The position numbers and the translations under genes are program-made. This document shows, one piece after another, positions 6,595 to 13,886 of a DNA stretch of 17,808 bases. The DNA comes from Peptococcaceae bacterium. GTDB taxonomy: Bacteria; Bacillota; Desulfitobacteriia; Desulfitobacteriales; Syntrophobotulaceae. The stretch lies in contig JAAYII010000029.1 in assembly GCA_012523535.1 (NCBI GenBank), forward strand, positions 1-17,808. The letters run 5' to 3'. Every line of letters starts with the position of its first letter. Within the stretch, counting starts at the first letter, position 1. The notes beneath the pieces were generated by a model, which saw nothing but the letters and a program-made list of their open reading frames with translations, had not been told where the DNA came from and ran no database searches.

Positions 6595-7248
6595 ATGACT
6601 ACGATTAGTGCTGCTTTGGTCAAAGAGCTTAGAGAGAGAACCGGAGCAGGGATGTTGGATTGCAAAAAAGCCTTGACAGAAAGTAACGGCGATATGGACA
6701 AGGCTATTGACATTTTGCGCGAAAAAGGATTGGCCGCCGCCGCCAAAAAAGAAGGCCGAATTGCTGCCGAAGGCCTGGTGGAAGCTTATATTCATGGCGG
6801 GGGACGAATCGGTGTGTTAGTGGAGGTAAACTGTGAAACTGACTTCGTAGCCCGCGGTGATGAGTTTAAACAATTTGTTAAGGACATTGCTATGCAAATT
6901 GCGGCTGCCAAACCCCTTTACATTAATAAGGAAGATGTTCCAGAGGATGTCCTGGAACACGAGAGGCAAATTTTCAGGGCTCAAGCCTTGAACGAAGGCA
7001 AACCGGAAAAAATCATCGACAAAATGGTTGAAGGACGAATAGAAAAATTCTACAAAGAAGTATGCTTAATGGAACAGCCATTTATCAAAGATCCGGATAC
7101 GACCATCAAAGATTTGGTTATCCAGAAAATTGCTAAAATCGGAGAAAAAATTTCTATTCGGCGTTTTGCTCGTTACGAATTGGGCGAAGGAATTGAAAAA
7201 CGCCAGGAAAATTTTGCCGACGAAGTAATGAAGGAAATTCGTCGTTAA
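6595..7248 (+). CDS. tsf: Translation elongation factor Ts
   Basis: EF-Ts is the nucleotide exchange factor that regenerates EF-Tu-GTP. The start ATG 6595 is preceded by GGGAGG nine bases upstream; an in-frame TTG at 6589 is too close to that site to be preferred. The product is 217 residues, the short form, against about 283-293 in E. coli and Bacillus. The N-terminal UBA-like domain (residues 1-50, with RERTGAGMLDCKKAL) binds EF-Tu domain 1. The conserved Thr82-Asp83-Phe84 in NCETDFVARGDEF displaces the Mg2+ site of EF-Tu. The C-terminus keeps the MVEGRIEKFYKE helix and ISIRRFARYELGEG. The shortness reflects a reduced core and coiled-coil region rather than a broken gene, since both ends are conserved. 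It lies between rpsB and pyrH, as in most bacteria. Confidence 0.97.
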   Translation: MTTISAALVKELRERTGAGMLDCKKALTESNGDMDKAIDILREKGLAAAAKKEGRIAAEGLVEAYIHGGGRIGVLVEVNCETDFVARGDEFKQFVKDIAMQIAAAKPLYINKEDVPEDVLEHERQIFRAQALNEGKPEKIIDKMVEGRIEKFYKEVCLMEQPFIKDPDTTIKDLVIQKIAKIGEKISIRRFARYELGEGIEKRQENFADEVMKEIRR

Positions 7249-7249
7249 C

Positions 7250-7273
7250 GAGAACACTTCGGTGTTCTCTTTT
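7250..7273 (+). terminator. Intrinsic terminator or attenuator after tsf
   Basis: GAGAACAC (7250-7257), loop TTCG (7258-7261), GTGTTCTC (7262-7269), then TTTT. This is an 8-bp perfect stem with a very stable UUCG tetraloop, two bases after the tsf stop. The T-run is short, so partial read-through into pyrH is likely; no convincing promoter was seen in the 60 bases before pyrH. Confidence 0.8.
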
Positions 7274-7333
7274 CCAATGAGAAGGGTTTTTGTGTTTTGT
7301 GTAGAAAATATCAATTTATTATGGAGGTTTTTC

Positions 7334-8053
7334 ATGAGTAAATTACCCTACCGACGAGTTGTCCTAAAATTAAGCGGGGAAGCTCTGGCCGGCGGGCAGG
7401 GCTTTGGCATAGCGCACACCATGTTGACAGCTGTAGCGGAGCAAGTAAGGGAAGTGCAAAAACTCGGAGTGGAAATGGCGCTTGTTGTCGGCGGGGGAAA
7501 CATCTGGCGTGGAATCGCTGGTAGTTCCCAGGGTATGGATAGAGCTACGGCAGATTATATGGGCATGTTGGCTACGGTAATTAATGCTCTGGCTCTGCAG
7601 GATGCCCTGGAAAGAGTTGGTGTTCAAACCAGGGTTATGACGGCAATAGAAATGAGAGCTATTGCCGAACCTTACATACGCCGCAGGGCGATTCGCCATA
7701 TGGAAAAAGGGCGTATCGTTATTTTTGCGGCCGGCACAGGCAATCCCTATTTCTCCACCGATACAACCGCAGCTTTACGGGCGGCGGAAATTGAAGCGGA
7801 AGCGATTCTTATGGCCAAGAAAGTTGATGGGGTCTATGACTCCGATCCTATAAAAAATCCCGGGGCGAAGAAATATGACCGTTTAACTTTCCTCGATGTT
7901 TTAAGCAAAGGTCTTGGAGTCATGGATTCTACGGCTGCTTCCTTGTGTATGGATAACAATATACCGCTTATTGTTTTTAACCTCAATCAAAATGGCAATA
8001 TTATAAAGGCATTGATGGGAGAACCTATTGGAACCTATATAGGGAGGGAATAA
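7334..8053 (+). CDS. pyrH: UMP kinase (uridylate kinase)
   Basis: PyrH phosphorylates UMP to UDP, the committed step toward UTP and CTP; it is a hexameric cytoplasmic enzyme of the amino acid kinase fold, regulated by GTP and UTP in many bacteria. The start ATG 7334 has GGAGG six bases upstream. An open frame reaching back to 7262 overlaps the tsf terminator and is not credible. The product is 239 residues, the usual size. Motifs: KLSGEAL at 12-18 (phosphate binding), VVGGGNIWRG, DRATADYMGMLATVINALAL (UMP site), GTGNPYFSTDTTAALRAAEI, and AKKVDGVYDSDP. It ends two bases before the start of frr, which implies tight co-expression. Confidence 0.98.
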   Translation: MSKLPYRRVVLKLSGEALAGGQGFGIAHTMLTAVAEQVREVQKLGVEMALVVGGGNIWRGIAGSSQGMDRATADYMGMLATVINALALQDALERVGVQTRVMTAIEMRAIAEPYIRRRAIRHMEKGRIVIFAAGTGNPYFSTDTTAALRAAEIEAEAILMAKKVDGVYDSDPIKNPGAKKYDRLTFLDVLSKGLGVMDSTAASLCMDNNIPLIVFNLNQNGNIIKALMGEPIGTYIGRE

Positions 8054-8054
8054 T

Positions 8055-8612
8055 ATGATTAATGATGCTTTGAGCACAGCTGAAGGCAAAATGAAAAAGA
8101 CAGTAGATGTTTTGCGTAAAGATCTTGTATCAATACGTGCCGGAAGGGCAAATCCAGCCATCTTGGAAAAAGTTACTGTTGATTATTATAACACACCTAC
8201 CCCGATCAATCAGCTGGCCACTGTATCCGTGCCTGAGCCGCGCATGCTTATTATCCAACCCTGGGATAAATCGGTAATTAAGGATATTGAAAAAGCGATT
8301 ATGAAATCAGACCTGGGACTTACTCCTTCCAATGACGGCAATGTTATCAGATTGGCGATTCCACAGCTTACAGCTGAACGGCGAGCGGAAATAGTCAAAA
8401 CAGTTAAGAAAAAAGCTGAAGAAGCCAGAGTTGCTGTACGCAATGTAAGACGTGAACTTATTGATGATATTAAGGAAATGGAAAAACAAAAAACCATATC
8501 CGAGGATGAGTCGAAAAAAGGTCAGGAAAAAGCGCAAAAACTTACGGATAAATATATTAAGGAAATTGATGAAATACTCGAAAAAAAAGAAAAAGAAATT
8601 ATGGAAGTGTAA
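8055..8612 (+). CDS. frr: Ribosome recycling factor
   Basis: RRF, with EF-G, splits the post-termination ribosome into subunits. The product is 185 residues, exactly the family norm. The start ATG 8055 follows the pyrH stop by one base, with GGGAGGG upstream inside pyrH. The sequence runs from the N-terminal helix (AEGKMKKTVDVLRKDLVSIR, AGRANPAIL) through domain II (VDYYNTPTPINQLATVSVPEPR, split here for length as VDYYNTPTP and INQLATVSVPEPR) to the long C-terminal helices with VRNVRRELIDDIK and DKYIKEIDEILEKKEKEIMEV. No odd features. Confidence 0.98.
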   Translation: MINDALSTAEGKMKKTVDVLRKDLVSIRAGRANPAILEKVTVDYYNTPTPINQLATVSVPEPRMLIIQPWDKSVIKDIEKAIMKSDLGLTPSNDGNVIRLAIPQLTAERRAEIVKTVKKKAEEARVAVRNVRRELIDDIKEMEKQKTISEDESKKGQEKAQKLTDKYIKEIDEILEKKEKEIMEV

Positions 8613-8615
8613 AGA

Positions 8616-8807
8616 TTGCATTGGCTTGGGAAAAAGTGGAATGATGTTCAACGAGAATTGACCGCCCTGAATTTGGATTATACAAGCCGGATTACTTATC
8701 CTGATAAAAAAATAATTTCTTGCGGTGATTTAAGGGTTGTCAGAGTTAACCGTAAAGAGGGAAAGTTAGTATTCATTTTGTTGCATGACAAATATCAGAA
8801 AAACTAA
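8616..8807 (+). CDS. Small protein of unknown function between frr and uppS (63 residues)
   Basis: This short open frame starts at TTG 8616, three bases after the frr stop, with a weak GGAAG (8603-8607) eight bases upstream. No ATG is available in frame. The product is basic and looks like a small beta-rich domain: a short N-terminal helix (NDVQRELTALNLDY), then strands including SRITYPDKKII, SCGDLRVVRVNRKEG and KLVFILLH. The GDLRVVRV core resembles small uncharacterised proteins of Clostridia as I remember them, but I cannot name a family. Same-strand tight spacing after frr and an intrinsic terminator immediately after its stop codon both support a real gene. Confidence 0.65.
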   Translation: MHWLGKKWNDVQRELTALNLDYTSRITYPDKKIISCGDLRVVRVNRKEGKLVFILLHDKYQKN

Positions 8808-8810
8808 AAT
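8781..8810 (+). promoter_or_regulatory. Candidate promoter at the end of the 63-residue gene, for uppS
   Basis: TTGCAT (8781-8786; 4 of 6), 18-base spacer, TAAAAT (8805-8810; 5 of 6). The predicted start near 8817 would place the terminator hairpin at the very 5' end of the uppS transcript. No other promoter fits in the 35 bases between the terminator and uppS. The call rests on consensus matching only. Confidence 0.35.
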
Positions 8811-8817
8811 CATACAT

Positions 8818-8846
8818 ACCCCCTGCAATACAATGGGGGGTTTTTT
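8818..8846 (+). terminator. Intrinsic terminator between the frr cluster and uppS
   Basis: ACCCCC (8818-8823) pairs with GGGGGT (8836-8841), around a 12-base loop, and is followed by an unbroken run of six T. It begins 11 bases after the stop of the 63-residue gene. It most likely ends the rpsB-frr transcript at least in part. Confidence 0.85.
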
Positions 8847-8881
8847 AACAGCAAGAGCCGAGTCAATCCGGGGTGTTTTAG

Positions 8882-9631
8882 ATGAATAATTGGAATAATA
8901 AAACAAGTATTAATTATCAAGGACTTGATATGACAAGAATCCCTCAACATATTGCTTTGATCATGGATGGAAACGGCCGATGGGCTCAACAAAGGGGAAT
9001 GCCCCGAAGTATGGGCCATAGAGCTGGTGTTGAGGCTCTGCGAAATATTGTGCGCTTAAGTGACAATCTCGGTGTTAAGTATTTGACAGTATATGCGTTT
9101 TCCACGGAGAATTGGAAGAGACCACGTTCAGAAATCGGGATTCTCATGTCCCTGTTAAAAGAATACGTGGTTAAAGAACTCGATGAGCTTCATGCCAATA
9201 ATGTTAAAATTCAGGTGCTTGGGAATATGGAAAACATACCTGATGATGTACGGGCAGCCTATGTTTTAGCTTGTGAAAAGACAAAAAACAATAAAGGCCT
9301 TGTTCTTAACGTTGCTTTAAATTATGGCAGTAGAGCGGAAATTACTCAAGCTTGTAAAAGAATTGTCATGGATGTTTTACAAGGTTCCATTAAATACGAA
9401 GATATTACTGAAGATCTTTTTGCAGAATACCTGTTTACCAAGGGCTGTCCGGAGCCGGAATTGATTGTCAGGACTTCCGGGGAAATGAGGTTAAGCAACT
9501 TTTTGCTCTGGCAAGCAGCCTATTCCGAAATTGTAGTTGTTAAGGAATTATGGCCGGATTTTAATGAACAATCTTTATTGGAAGCCATCAGGATTTTTCA
9601 AAACCGGGAACGGAGATTCGGCGGAATTTAG
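8882..9631 (+). CDS. uppS: Undecaprenyl diphosphate synthase (isoprenyl transferase)
   Basis: UppS condenses FPP with eight IPP in cis to give undecaprenyl-PP, the lipid carrier for peptidoglycan and other wall polymers; it acts at the inner membrane face. The start ATG 8882 has GGGGTG six bases upstream. The product is 249 residues, the usual size, with a ~16-residue N-terminal extension before the conserved block. The catalytic Asp29 sits in MDGNGRWAQ; HRAG, YAFSTENWKRP and RTSGEMRLSNFLLWQ with AYSEI, which form the substrate pocket and IPP/Mg site, are all present. Its substrate comes from the MEP pathway, of which dxr and ispG lie downstream in the same cluster. Confidence 0.97.
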   Translation: MNNWNNKTSINYQGLDMTRIPQHIALIMDGNGRWAQQRGMPRSMGHRAGVEALRNIVRLSDNLGVKYLTVYAFSTENWKRPRSEIGILMSLLKEYVVKELDELHANNVKIQVLGNMENIPDDVRAAYVLACEKTKNNKGLVLNVALNYGSRAEITQACKRIVMDVLQGSIKYEDITEDLFAEYLFTKGCPEPELIVRTSGEMRLSNFLLWQAAYSEIVVVKELWPDFNEQSLLEAIRIFQNRERRFGGI

Positions 9632-9652
9632 AAAGGTTGATGAATAGTAGAA

Positions 9653-10441
9653 ATGATAAAAAGAGTTCTCAGTGCCCTAATAGGTATCCCAATTTTATTA
9701 TCGCTAACTTGGCTTGGTGGATGGTACTTGGCTTTACTGATAATAGTTCTTGCTTTGTTAGGATTACGGGAATTCCTGGATCTGGGACACAAGGCCGGGT
9801 TTGCTGTCCCGTCAAAGCTCACCGGTCTATTCTGCATCCTGTGGCTGGTGGCTTTCCTGTTGCAGCAAACAGAATGGCTTCTGCCTCTCGCCGTTATTTG
9901 GTTTGTTGTTTCTTTTGGTAATTACGGTATCAATTATCCTACAGTGTCTTTTGCCGATGCTGCTTATGGCTTCTTAAGTATTTTTTATCCGGTCGGTCTT
10001 TTCACTATTTTGTATTATCTAAGAACATTGCCCAACGGGACGGCTTGGTGTTATTTTGCTTTTATTTTAGTTTGGATTACAGATTCGGGAGCATATTTTG
10101 TAGGTAGTGCTTTAGGCAGTAGAAAACTGGCTCCCAAAGTAAGCCCTAATAAGTCCATTGAAGGAGCCCTTGGCGGGTTGGCCGCAGCCTGTTGTTTCGG
10201 TTTGGTTTTTTGGTTTATAACAAGGCTGGGCAATCCTTTTGCTCTGTTGCTGTTATCACTTGTTGCCAGTGTAGTTTCTCAAATAGGAGACCTTTTTGAG
10301 TCGGCTTTAAAAAGAACCGCAGGAGTAAAAGATTCCGGAGCAATTATTCCAGGACACGGTGGTATCCTGGACAGATTTGACAGTTTATTGTTTGCGATTC
10401 CGGTTGTTTATGTATTTTTGTTATTGGAAATGGTGGGATAA
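9653..10441 (+). CDS. cdsA: Phosphatidate cytidylyltransferase (CDP-diacylglycerol synthase)
   Basis: CdsA makes CDP-diacylglycerol from phosphatidic acid and CTP, the branch point to phosphatidylglycerol, cardiolipin and other phospholipids. It is a polytopic membrane protein of 262 residues with about seven or eight hydrophobic segments. The family signature covers Ser217-Asp243 and includes SALKRTAGVKDSG, PGHGGILDRFD with its acidic metal ligands; WITDSGAYFVG (Asp144) is also present. The start ATG 9653 has no good Shine-Dalgarno. The GAAAGG at 9631-9636 instead sits near an out-of-frame ATG at 9640, so translation may depend on coupling to uppS, which ends 21 bases upstream. The N-terminus MIKRVLSALIGIP is typical of the family, supporting this start. 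Confidence 0.96.
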   Translation: MIKRVLSALIGIPILLSLTWLGGWYLALLIIVLALLGLREFLDLGHKAGFAVPSKLTGLFCILWLVAFLLQQTEWLLPLAVIWFVVSFGNYGINYPTVSFADAAYGFLSIFYPVGLFTILYYLRTLPNGTAWCYFAFILVWITDSGAYFVGSALGSRKLAPKVSPNKSIEGALGGLAAACCFGLVFWFITRLGNPFALLLLSLVASVVSQIGDLFESALKRTAGVKDSGAIIPGHGGILDRFDSLLFAIPVVYVFLLLEMVG

Positions 10442-10444
10442 TTG

Positions 10445-11557
10445 GTGACCGATAATAAATCCAATTTAAAAACTAATATCAACCGTTTACTTGTTGTTTT
10501 AATTATCCTTGCCTCATTAAAATTATTTACTTATGCTGTTCAGGAATTTTTACCGGTTTTTACACTAGTTCTCGGGAAAATAATTTCGGCCTTTTTGCCT
10601 TTTATTTTAGCCTTGATCTTGGCCTTTCTGATTGAACCTTTTGTTTTGAAAACAATTAAACTGCTTAGAATTAAAAGAGGTTTGGCTTCGGTCTTGGTTA
10701 TTATCGTGATGGTTTTGTTGTTCCTGTTTTGTTTAATGTTAATTGGGATCAGGCTTTATAAAGAACTGGCGGGTTTAGGAACAACCTTTCCCGCTATTTA
10801 CCAGCAATCAGTCACTTTGCTAACTGAGAAAGTTGGCATTATCCAAAAATATTTGGAATTGAATCCCCAAATCCAAGCCTCGCTAAAAGCATCAACCCAG
10901 GAAATTATCAATTCTTTACAGTTCATACTTAAAGAGCTAAGTATGGGGCTATTGGCTTTTCTTGGGGCTTTGCCGGGGATTGTGACAGTAACGGTTATTA
11001 CCGTTATTGCGACTTTATTGACTAGCATGAATTATCCCGTCGTCAAGGAATGGTTTTTCCAGAAAGTAAAAGGCAAACATGTTTTAAAGACCAAAATGGT
11101 AGCTTCCGATCTTGGAAAAGCTATGGTTGGATTTCTGCGTGCCCAGGTTTTTCTGGTTATCCTTACTATGTTTATAACCACGGCAGGCCTGTTGATCATC
11201 GGTCATGAGTATTCCTTTACCATTGGGATTTTGACGGGACTATTGGATCTTGTACCTATTGTCGGTCCGGCAATTATTTTTATTCCCTGGGGACTTGTAT
11301 TGCTTATCACCGGTTCCGTGGTTCAGGCAGTTAAAATCTTGTTAATTTATGCTGTAGCCACTGTTGTTCGAAGGATTGTTGAACCCAAAATATTGGCCGA
11401 CAATATCGGAATTCATCCTTTGCCCACTCTGATATCCATGTATGCGGGGCTGACTTTATTTGGAGCATGGGGGCTGATCTTGGGACCGGCGGCAATAATC
11501 GTATATGAATCAATGCGCAAAGCAGGATTTTTTAGAAGAGACAAAAAAAATGCATAG
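10445..11557 (+). CDS. AI-2E/PerM-family membrane protein, YtvI-like
   Basis: This is a polytopic membrane protein of the PerM/AI-2E exporter superfamily (UPF0118). Hydrophobic segments lie near residues 14-32, 36-66, 82-104, 168-195, 232-254, 258-290, 296-310 and 326-356, with the long soluble stretch (about 105-165) between the third and fourth, as is typical. Family motifs FLRAQ (about 230) and GLLDLVPIVGP (about 265-275) are present, as is EPKILADNIGIHPLPTL. Within the superfamily it looks most like the Firmicutes YtvI group annotated as sporulation membrane proteins; true substrate unknown. The start is GTG 10445 (GGTGGG seven bases upstream) or TTG 10442; the two give 370 or 371 residues. 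It follows cdsA with three bases between stop and GTG, so it is translated as part of the operon. It is not in the Bacillus cdsA-dxr interval. Confidence 0.85.
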   Translation: MTDNKSNLKTNINRLLVVLIILASLKLFTYAVQEFLPVFTLVLGKIISAFLPFILALILAFLIEPFVLKTIKLLRIKRGLASVLVIIVMVLLFLFCLMLIGIRLYKELAGLGTTFPAIYQQSVTLLTEKVGIIQKYLELNPQIQASLKASTQEIINSLQFILKELSMGLLAFLGALPGIVTVTVITVIATLLTSMNYPVVKEWFFQKVKGKHVLKTKMVASDLGKAMVGFLRAQVFLVILTMFITTAGLLIIGHEYSFTIGILTGLLDLVPIVGPAIIFIPWGLVLLITGSVVQAVKILLIYAVATVVRRIVEPKILADNIGIHPLPTLISMYAGLTLFGAWGLILGPAAIIVYESMRKAGFFRRDKKNA

Positions 11558-11569
11558 GAGTTTTTTACT

Positions 11570-12745
11570 TTGAAGACAATATCGGTTTTAGGTTCTACCG
11601 GGTCAATTGGTACCCAGACATTAGAAGTGGTTAGAGCGATGAAAGAAGAGATACAGATTTATGCTCTGACTGCCAATACACAATTAAGTTTGCTGGAAAA
11701 ACAGATAAGAGAGTTTAAGCCGAAGTTGGCTGTACTGATGGATGAAAATGCGGCCAAAGAACTTAGGGCCAGGGTCAGGGATCTGCCGGTGCAAGTACTT
11801 GCCGGCATGGAAGGCATGATTGCCGCCGCCGTTTATGAATCGGTAGATATGGTGGTTACCGCAGTTAGCGGCAGCATCGGGCTTAGACCTACTTTGGCCG
11901 CTTTGGAAGTTGGGAAAAATATTGCCCTTGCTAATAAAGAAACTTTGGTGGCTGCCGGAGAGTTGGTTACAAATTTGGCGGTTCAAAAGGGATGTTCTAT
12001 TATACCGGTTGACAGCGAACATTCCGCTATTTTCCAATGTTTGGAAGCAAACAGTGCAAAGGCGGGAGCCGGGAGCCGGGGGTCAGGATTCAAAATTATT
12101 CTTACAGCATCAGGAGGTCCTTTTCTGGGCTGGAAGAAGGAACAATTGGCAAGTGTTACCCCCGCTATGGCTTTAAAGCATCCCAATTGGACTATGGGGG
12201 CCAAAATCACCATTGATTCGGCGACCATGATGAATAAAGGTCTGGAGGTTATCGAGGCCCATTTCCTTTTTCAAGTTGACTATGACCAGATCGAAGTTTT
12301 AATTCACCCGCAAAGTATTGTCCATTCCATGGTGGAGTTTTGCGATGGTTCGATTATTGCCCAGTTGGGTATGCCGGATATGAGGCTGCCTATTCAGTAT
12401 GCCTTGAGTTACCCTGAGCGTTGGAATGTCTGTTTTAATAAGCTTTCTTTAGCGGGAAAGACTATAAACTTTGAACAGCCCGACTGGGAAGCTTTCCCAG
12501 CCCTAAAACTGGCCTATCAATGCGGCAAGCGGGGCGGAACTTTACCGGCTGTTATGAATGCCGCCAATGAAATTTGTGTACATGCTTTTCTTCATAGCCG
12601 CATAAAATACCACGAGATATTTGAAATAACGGAGCGTGCTTGTAGAGATCATAAACCTGTTAAGGCCGACAATTTACAAACTGTATTGGAAGCGGACGCT
12701 TGGGCTCGGGAGTATGCACAACGGATAATATCCGGGAAAAAGTGA
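11570..12745 (+). CDS. dxr: 1-deoxy-D-xylulose 5-phosphate reductoisomerase
   Basis: Dxr converts DXP to MEP with NADPH, the first committed step of the MEP isoprenoid pathway, in the cytoplasm. The start is TTG 11570, with TAGGAG (sharing the stop of the previous gene) nine bases upstream; the product is 391 residues. NADPH-binding LGSTGSIG at 7-14; metal ligands Asp148, Glu150 (VDSEHSAIF) and Glu229; ASGGPF; HPNWTMGAKITIDSATMMNK and HPQSIVHSMVE complete the active site. Between QCL (156-158) and ILTASGG (177-183) is a variable Gly/Ala/Ser loop, AKAGAGSRGSG (163-173), encoded by a GC-rich heptanucleotide repeat, which looks like an insertion tolerated at a surface loop. The gene should be active because all catalytic residues are intact. 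Confidence 0.97.
   Translation: MKTISVLGSTGSIGTQTLEVVRAMKEEIQIYALTANTQLSLLEKQIREFKPKLAVLMDENAAKELRARVRDLPVQVLAGMEGMIAAAVYESVDMVVTAVSGSIGLRPTLAALEVGKNIALANKETLVAAGELVTNLAVQKGCSIIPVDSEHSAIFQCLEANSAKAGAGSRGSGFKIILTASGGPFLGWKKEQLASVTPAMALKHPNWTMGAKITIDSATMMNKGLEVIEAHFLFQVDYDQIEVLIHPQSIVHSMVEFCDGSIIAQLGMPDMRLPIQYALSYPERWNVCFNKLSLAGKTINFEQPDWEAFPALKLAYQCGKRGGTLPAVMNAANEICVHAFLHSRIKYHEIFEITERACRDHKPVKADNLQTVLEADAWAREYAQRIISGKK
12064..12091 (+). repeat. Degenerate heptanucleotide tandem repeat inside dxr
   Basis: Four consecutive 7-base units: GGGAGCC (12064-12070), GGGAGCC (12071-12077), GGGGGTC (12078-12084), AGGATTC (12085-12091). The first two are identical and the others drift in a consistent pattern. 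The tract is far richer in G+C than the gene around it and encodes the variable loop of Dxr. Confidence 0.75.
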
Positions 12746-12773
12746 ACGGGCTTAAAGGACAGGAAGAAGGTTT

Positions 12774-13847
12774 GTGAGGTGGGAGCGCTTGATAACAGCA
12801 ATTGCAGTTATTATTGTATTTGGATTGATGGTTTTATTTCATGAATGGGGGCATTTTATTGTGGCCCGGAAATCGGGCATGAAAGTTTTGGAATTTGCTT
12901 TTGGTATAGGTCCTAAACTTTTTGGAATACAAGGCAAGGAAACCCTTTATTCCGTTAGGCTTTTTCCCTTGGGAGGGTTTTGTAGATTCTTGAGCGCCGA
13001 AGAGGTTCAAGAAGAGGATGCGGTCAATAAAGAAGAATTACTGTCAAGAAGTTTTGAAAGTAAACCGATTTGGAAAAGAATGCTGGTTATTGCCGCCGGT
13101 CCGGCGATGAATTTCGTATTGGGTGCCGTTTTGTTCATTGTATTATTTGCCTGGTTCGGGGTGCCTACGGCCGTCAATGAAAATGTAATCGGCGGTTTAA
13201 TCGAAAATAAACCGGCCGCCAAAGCAGGACTGGAAGTGGGAGACAGAATTCTTAAGGTTAACGGAGTCGAGACTCCCGATTGGCTGGCCGTTACGGAACA
13301 GATTCATTCCAATCCTAACCAGAAACTTACTTTCCAGATTGAGAAAGCGAACAGCAAACAGATTGTAACTTTGGAGATTACTCCGGAATACGATCCGCAG
13401 TCAGGGCAGGGTTTGATTGGAATTACACCCCAAGTTTATAATCAAAGGGTGTCGGTTTTAGAATCAGCTAAGTATGGGATGCAGCAAACAATTGAGTTTA
13501 CCCGCTTGGTGATAATGCTGCTTATCCAGATGATAACGGGTAAAATGCCCTTTGAACTGTCCGGTCCGGTGGCGGTCGCCCAGGTTATTGGTGAAGGGGC
13601 CAGGCAAGGATTATCTAATCTCTTAAGTCTAACGGGTATCCTCAGTATTCAGTTTGGGATTCTGAATCTCCTGCCGATTCCTGCTTTAGACGGTGGGCAA
13701 TTGGCGGTACTTACTTACGAGGGTATTAGAAGGCGTCCTATGAATCCAGAAAAAAAAGGATGGATTCAGTTAACGGGCTTTGCTTTACTTATGGCTCTCA
13801 TGATTGCCGTGACTTATAAGGATATTGTTAATCTGATAATGAAGTAA
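12774..13847 (+). CDS. rseP: RseP-type site-2 intramembrane zinc metalloprotease (RasP)
   Basis: This M50 protease cleaves transmembrane substrates within the membrane; in Bacillus the counterpart (RasP) degrades anti-sigma factors and signal peptide remnants. The product is 357 residues. HEWGH at 23-27 in the first TM segment gives the two zinc His ligands and the catalytic Glu24; LDG at 305-307 in NLLPIPALDGGQ gives the Asp ligand. A PDZ domain covers about 138-205 (AAKAGLEVGDRILKVNG). TM segments are near 8-28, 104-128, 285-305 and 334-354. The start is GTG 12774 (GGAAG upstream); TTG 12789 is also possible, since GAGGTGGG then acts as the ribosome binding site, and would remove five residues. 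It lies downstream of dxr, as in Bacillus. Confidence 0.95.
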   Translation: MRWERLITAIAVIIVFGLMVLFHEWGHFIVARKSGMKVLEFAFGIGPKLFGIQGKETLYSVRLFPLGGFCRFLSAEEVQEEDAVNKEELLSRSFESKPIWKRMLVIAAGPAMNFVLGAVLFIVLFAWFGVPTAVNENVIGGLIENKPAAKAGLEVGDRILKVNGVETPDWLAVTEQIHSNPNQKLTFQIEKANSKQIVTLEITPEYDPQSGQGLIGITPQVYNQRVSVLESAKYGMQQTIEFTRLVIMLLIQMITGKMPFELSGPVAVAQVIGEGARQGLSNLLSLTGILSIQFGILNLLPIPALDGGQLAVLTYEGIRRRPMNPEKKGWIQLTGFALLMALMIAVTYKDIVNLIMK

Positions 13848-13886
13848 ATTTAGAAAATAAGAGTAGATCCATAAGGAGGATATGAG

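Noticed and set aside
9637..9921. 94-codon + strand frame overlapping the cdsA start, with GAAAGG close upstream
   Set aside because: The product is Cys/Arg/Ser-rich and resembles no family, while the overlapping frame encodes an intact CdsA. Kept only as a note on the weak cdsA ribosome binding site.
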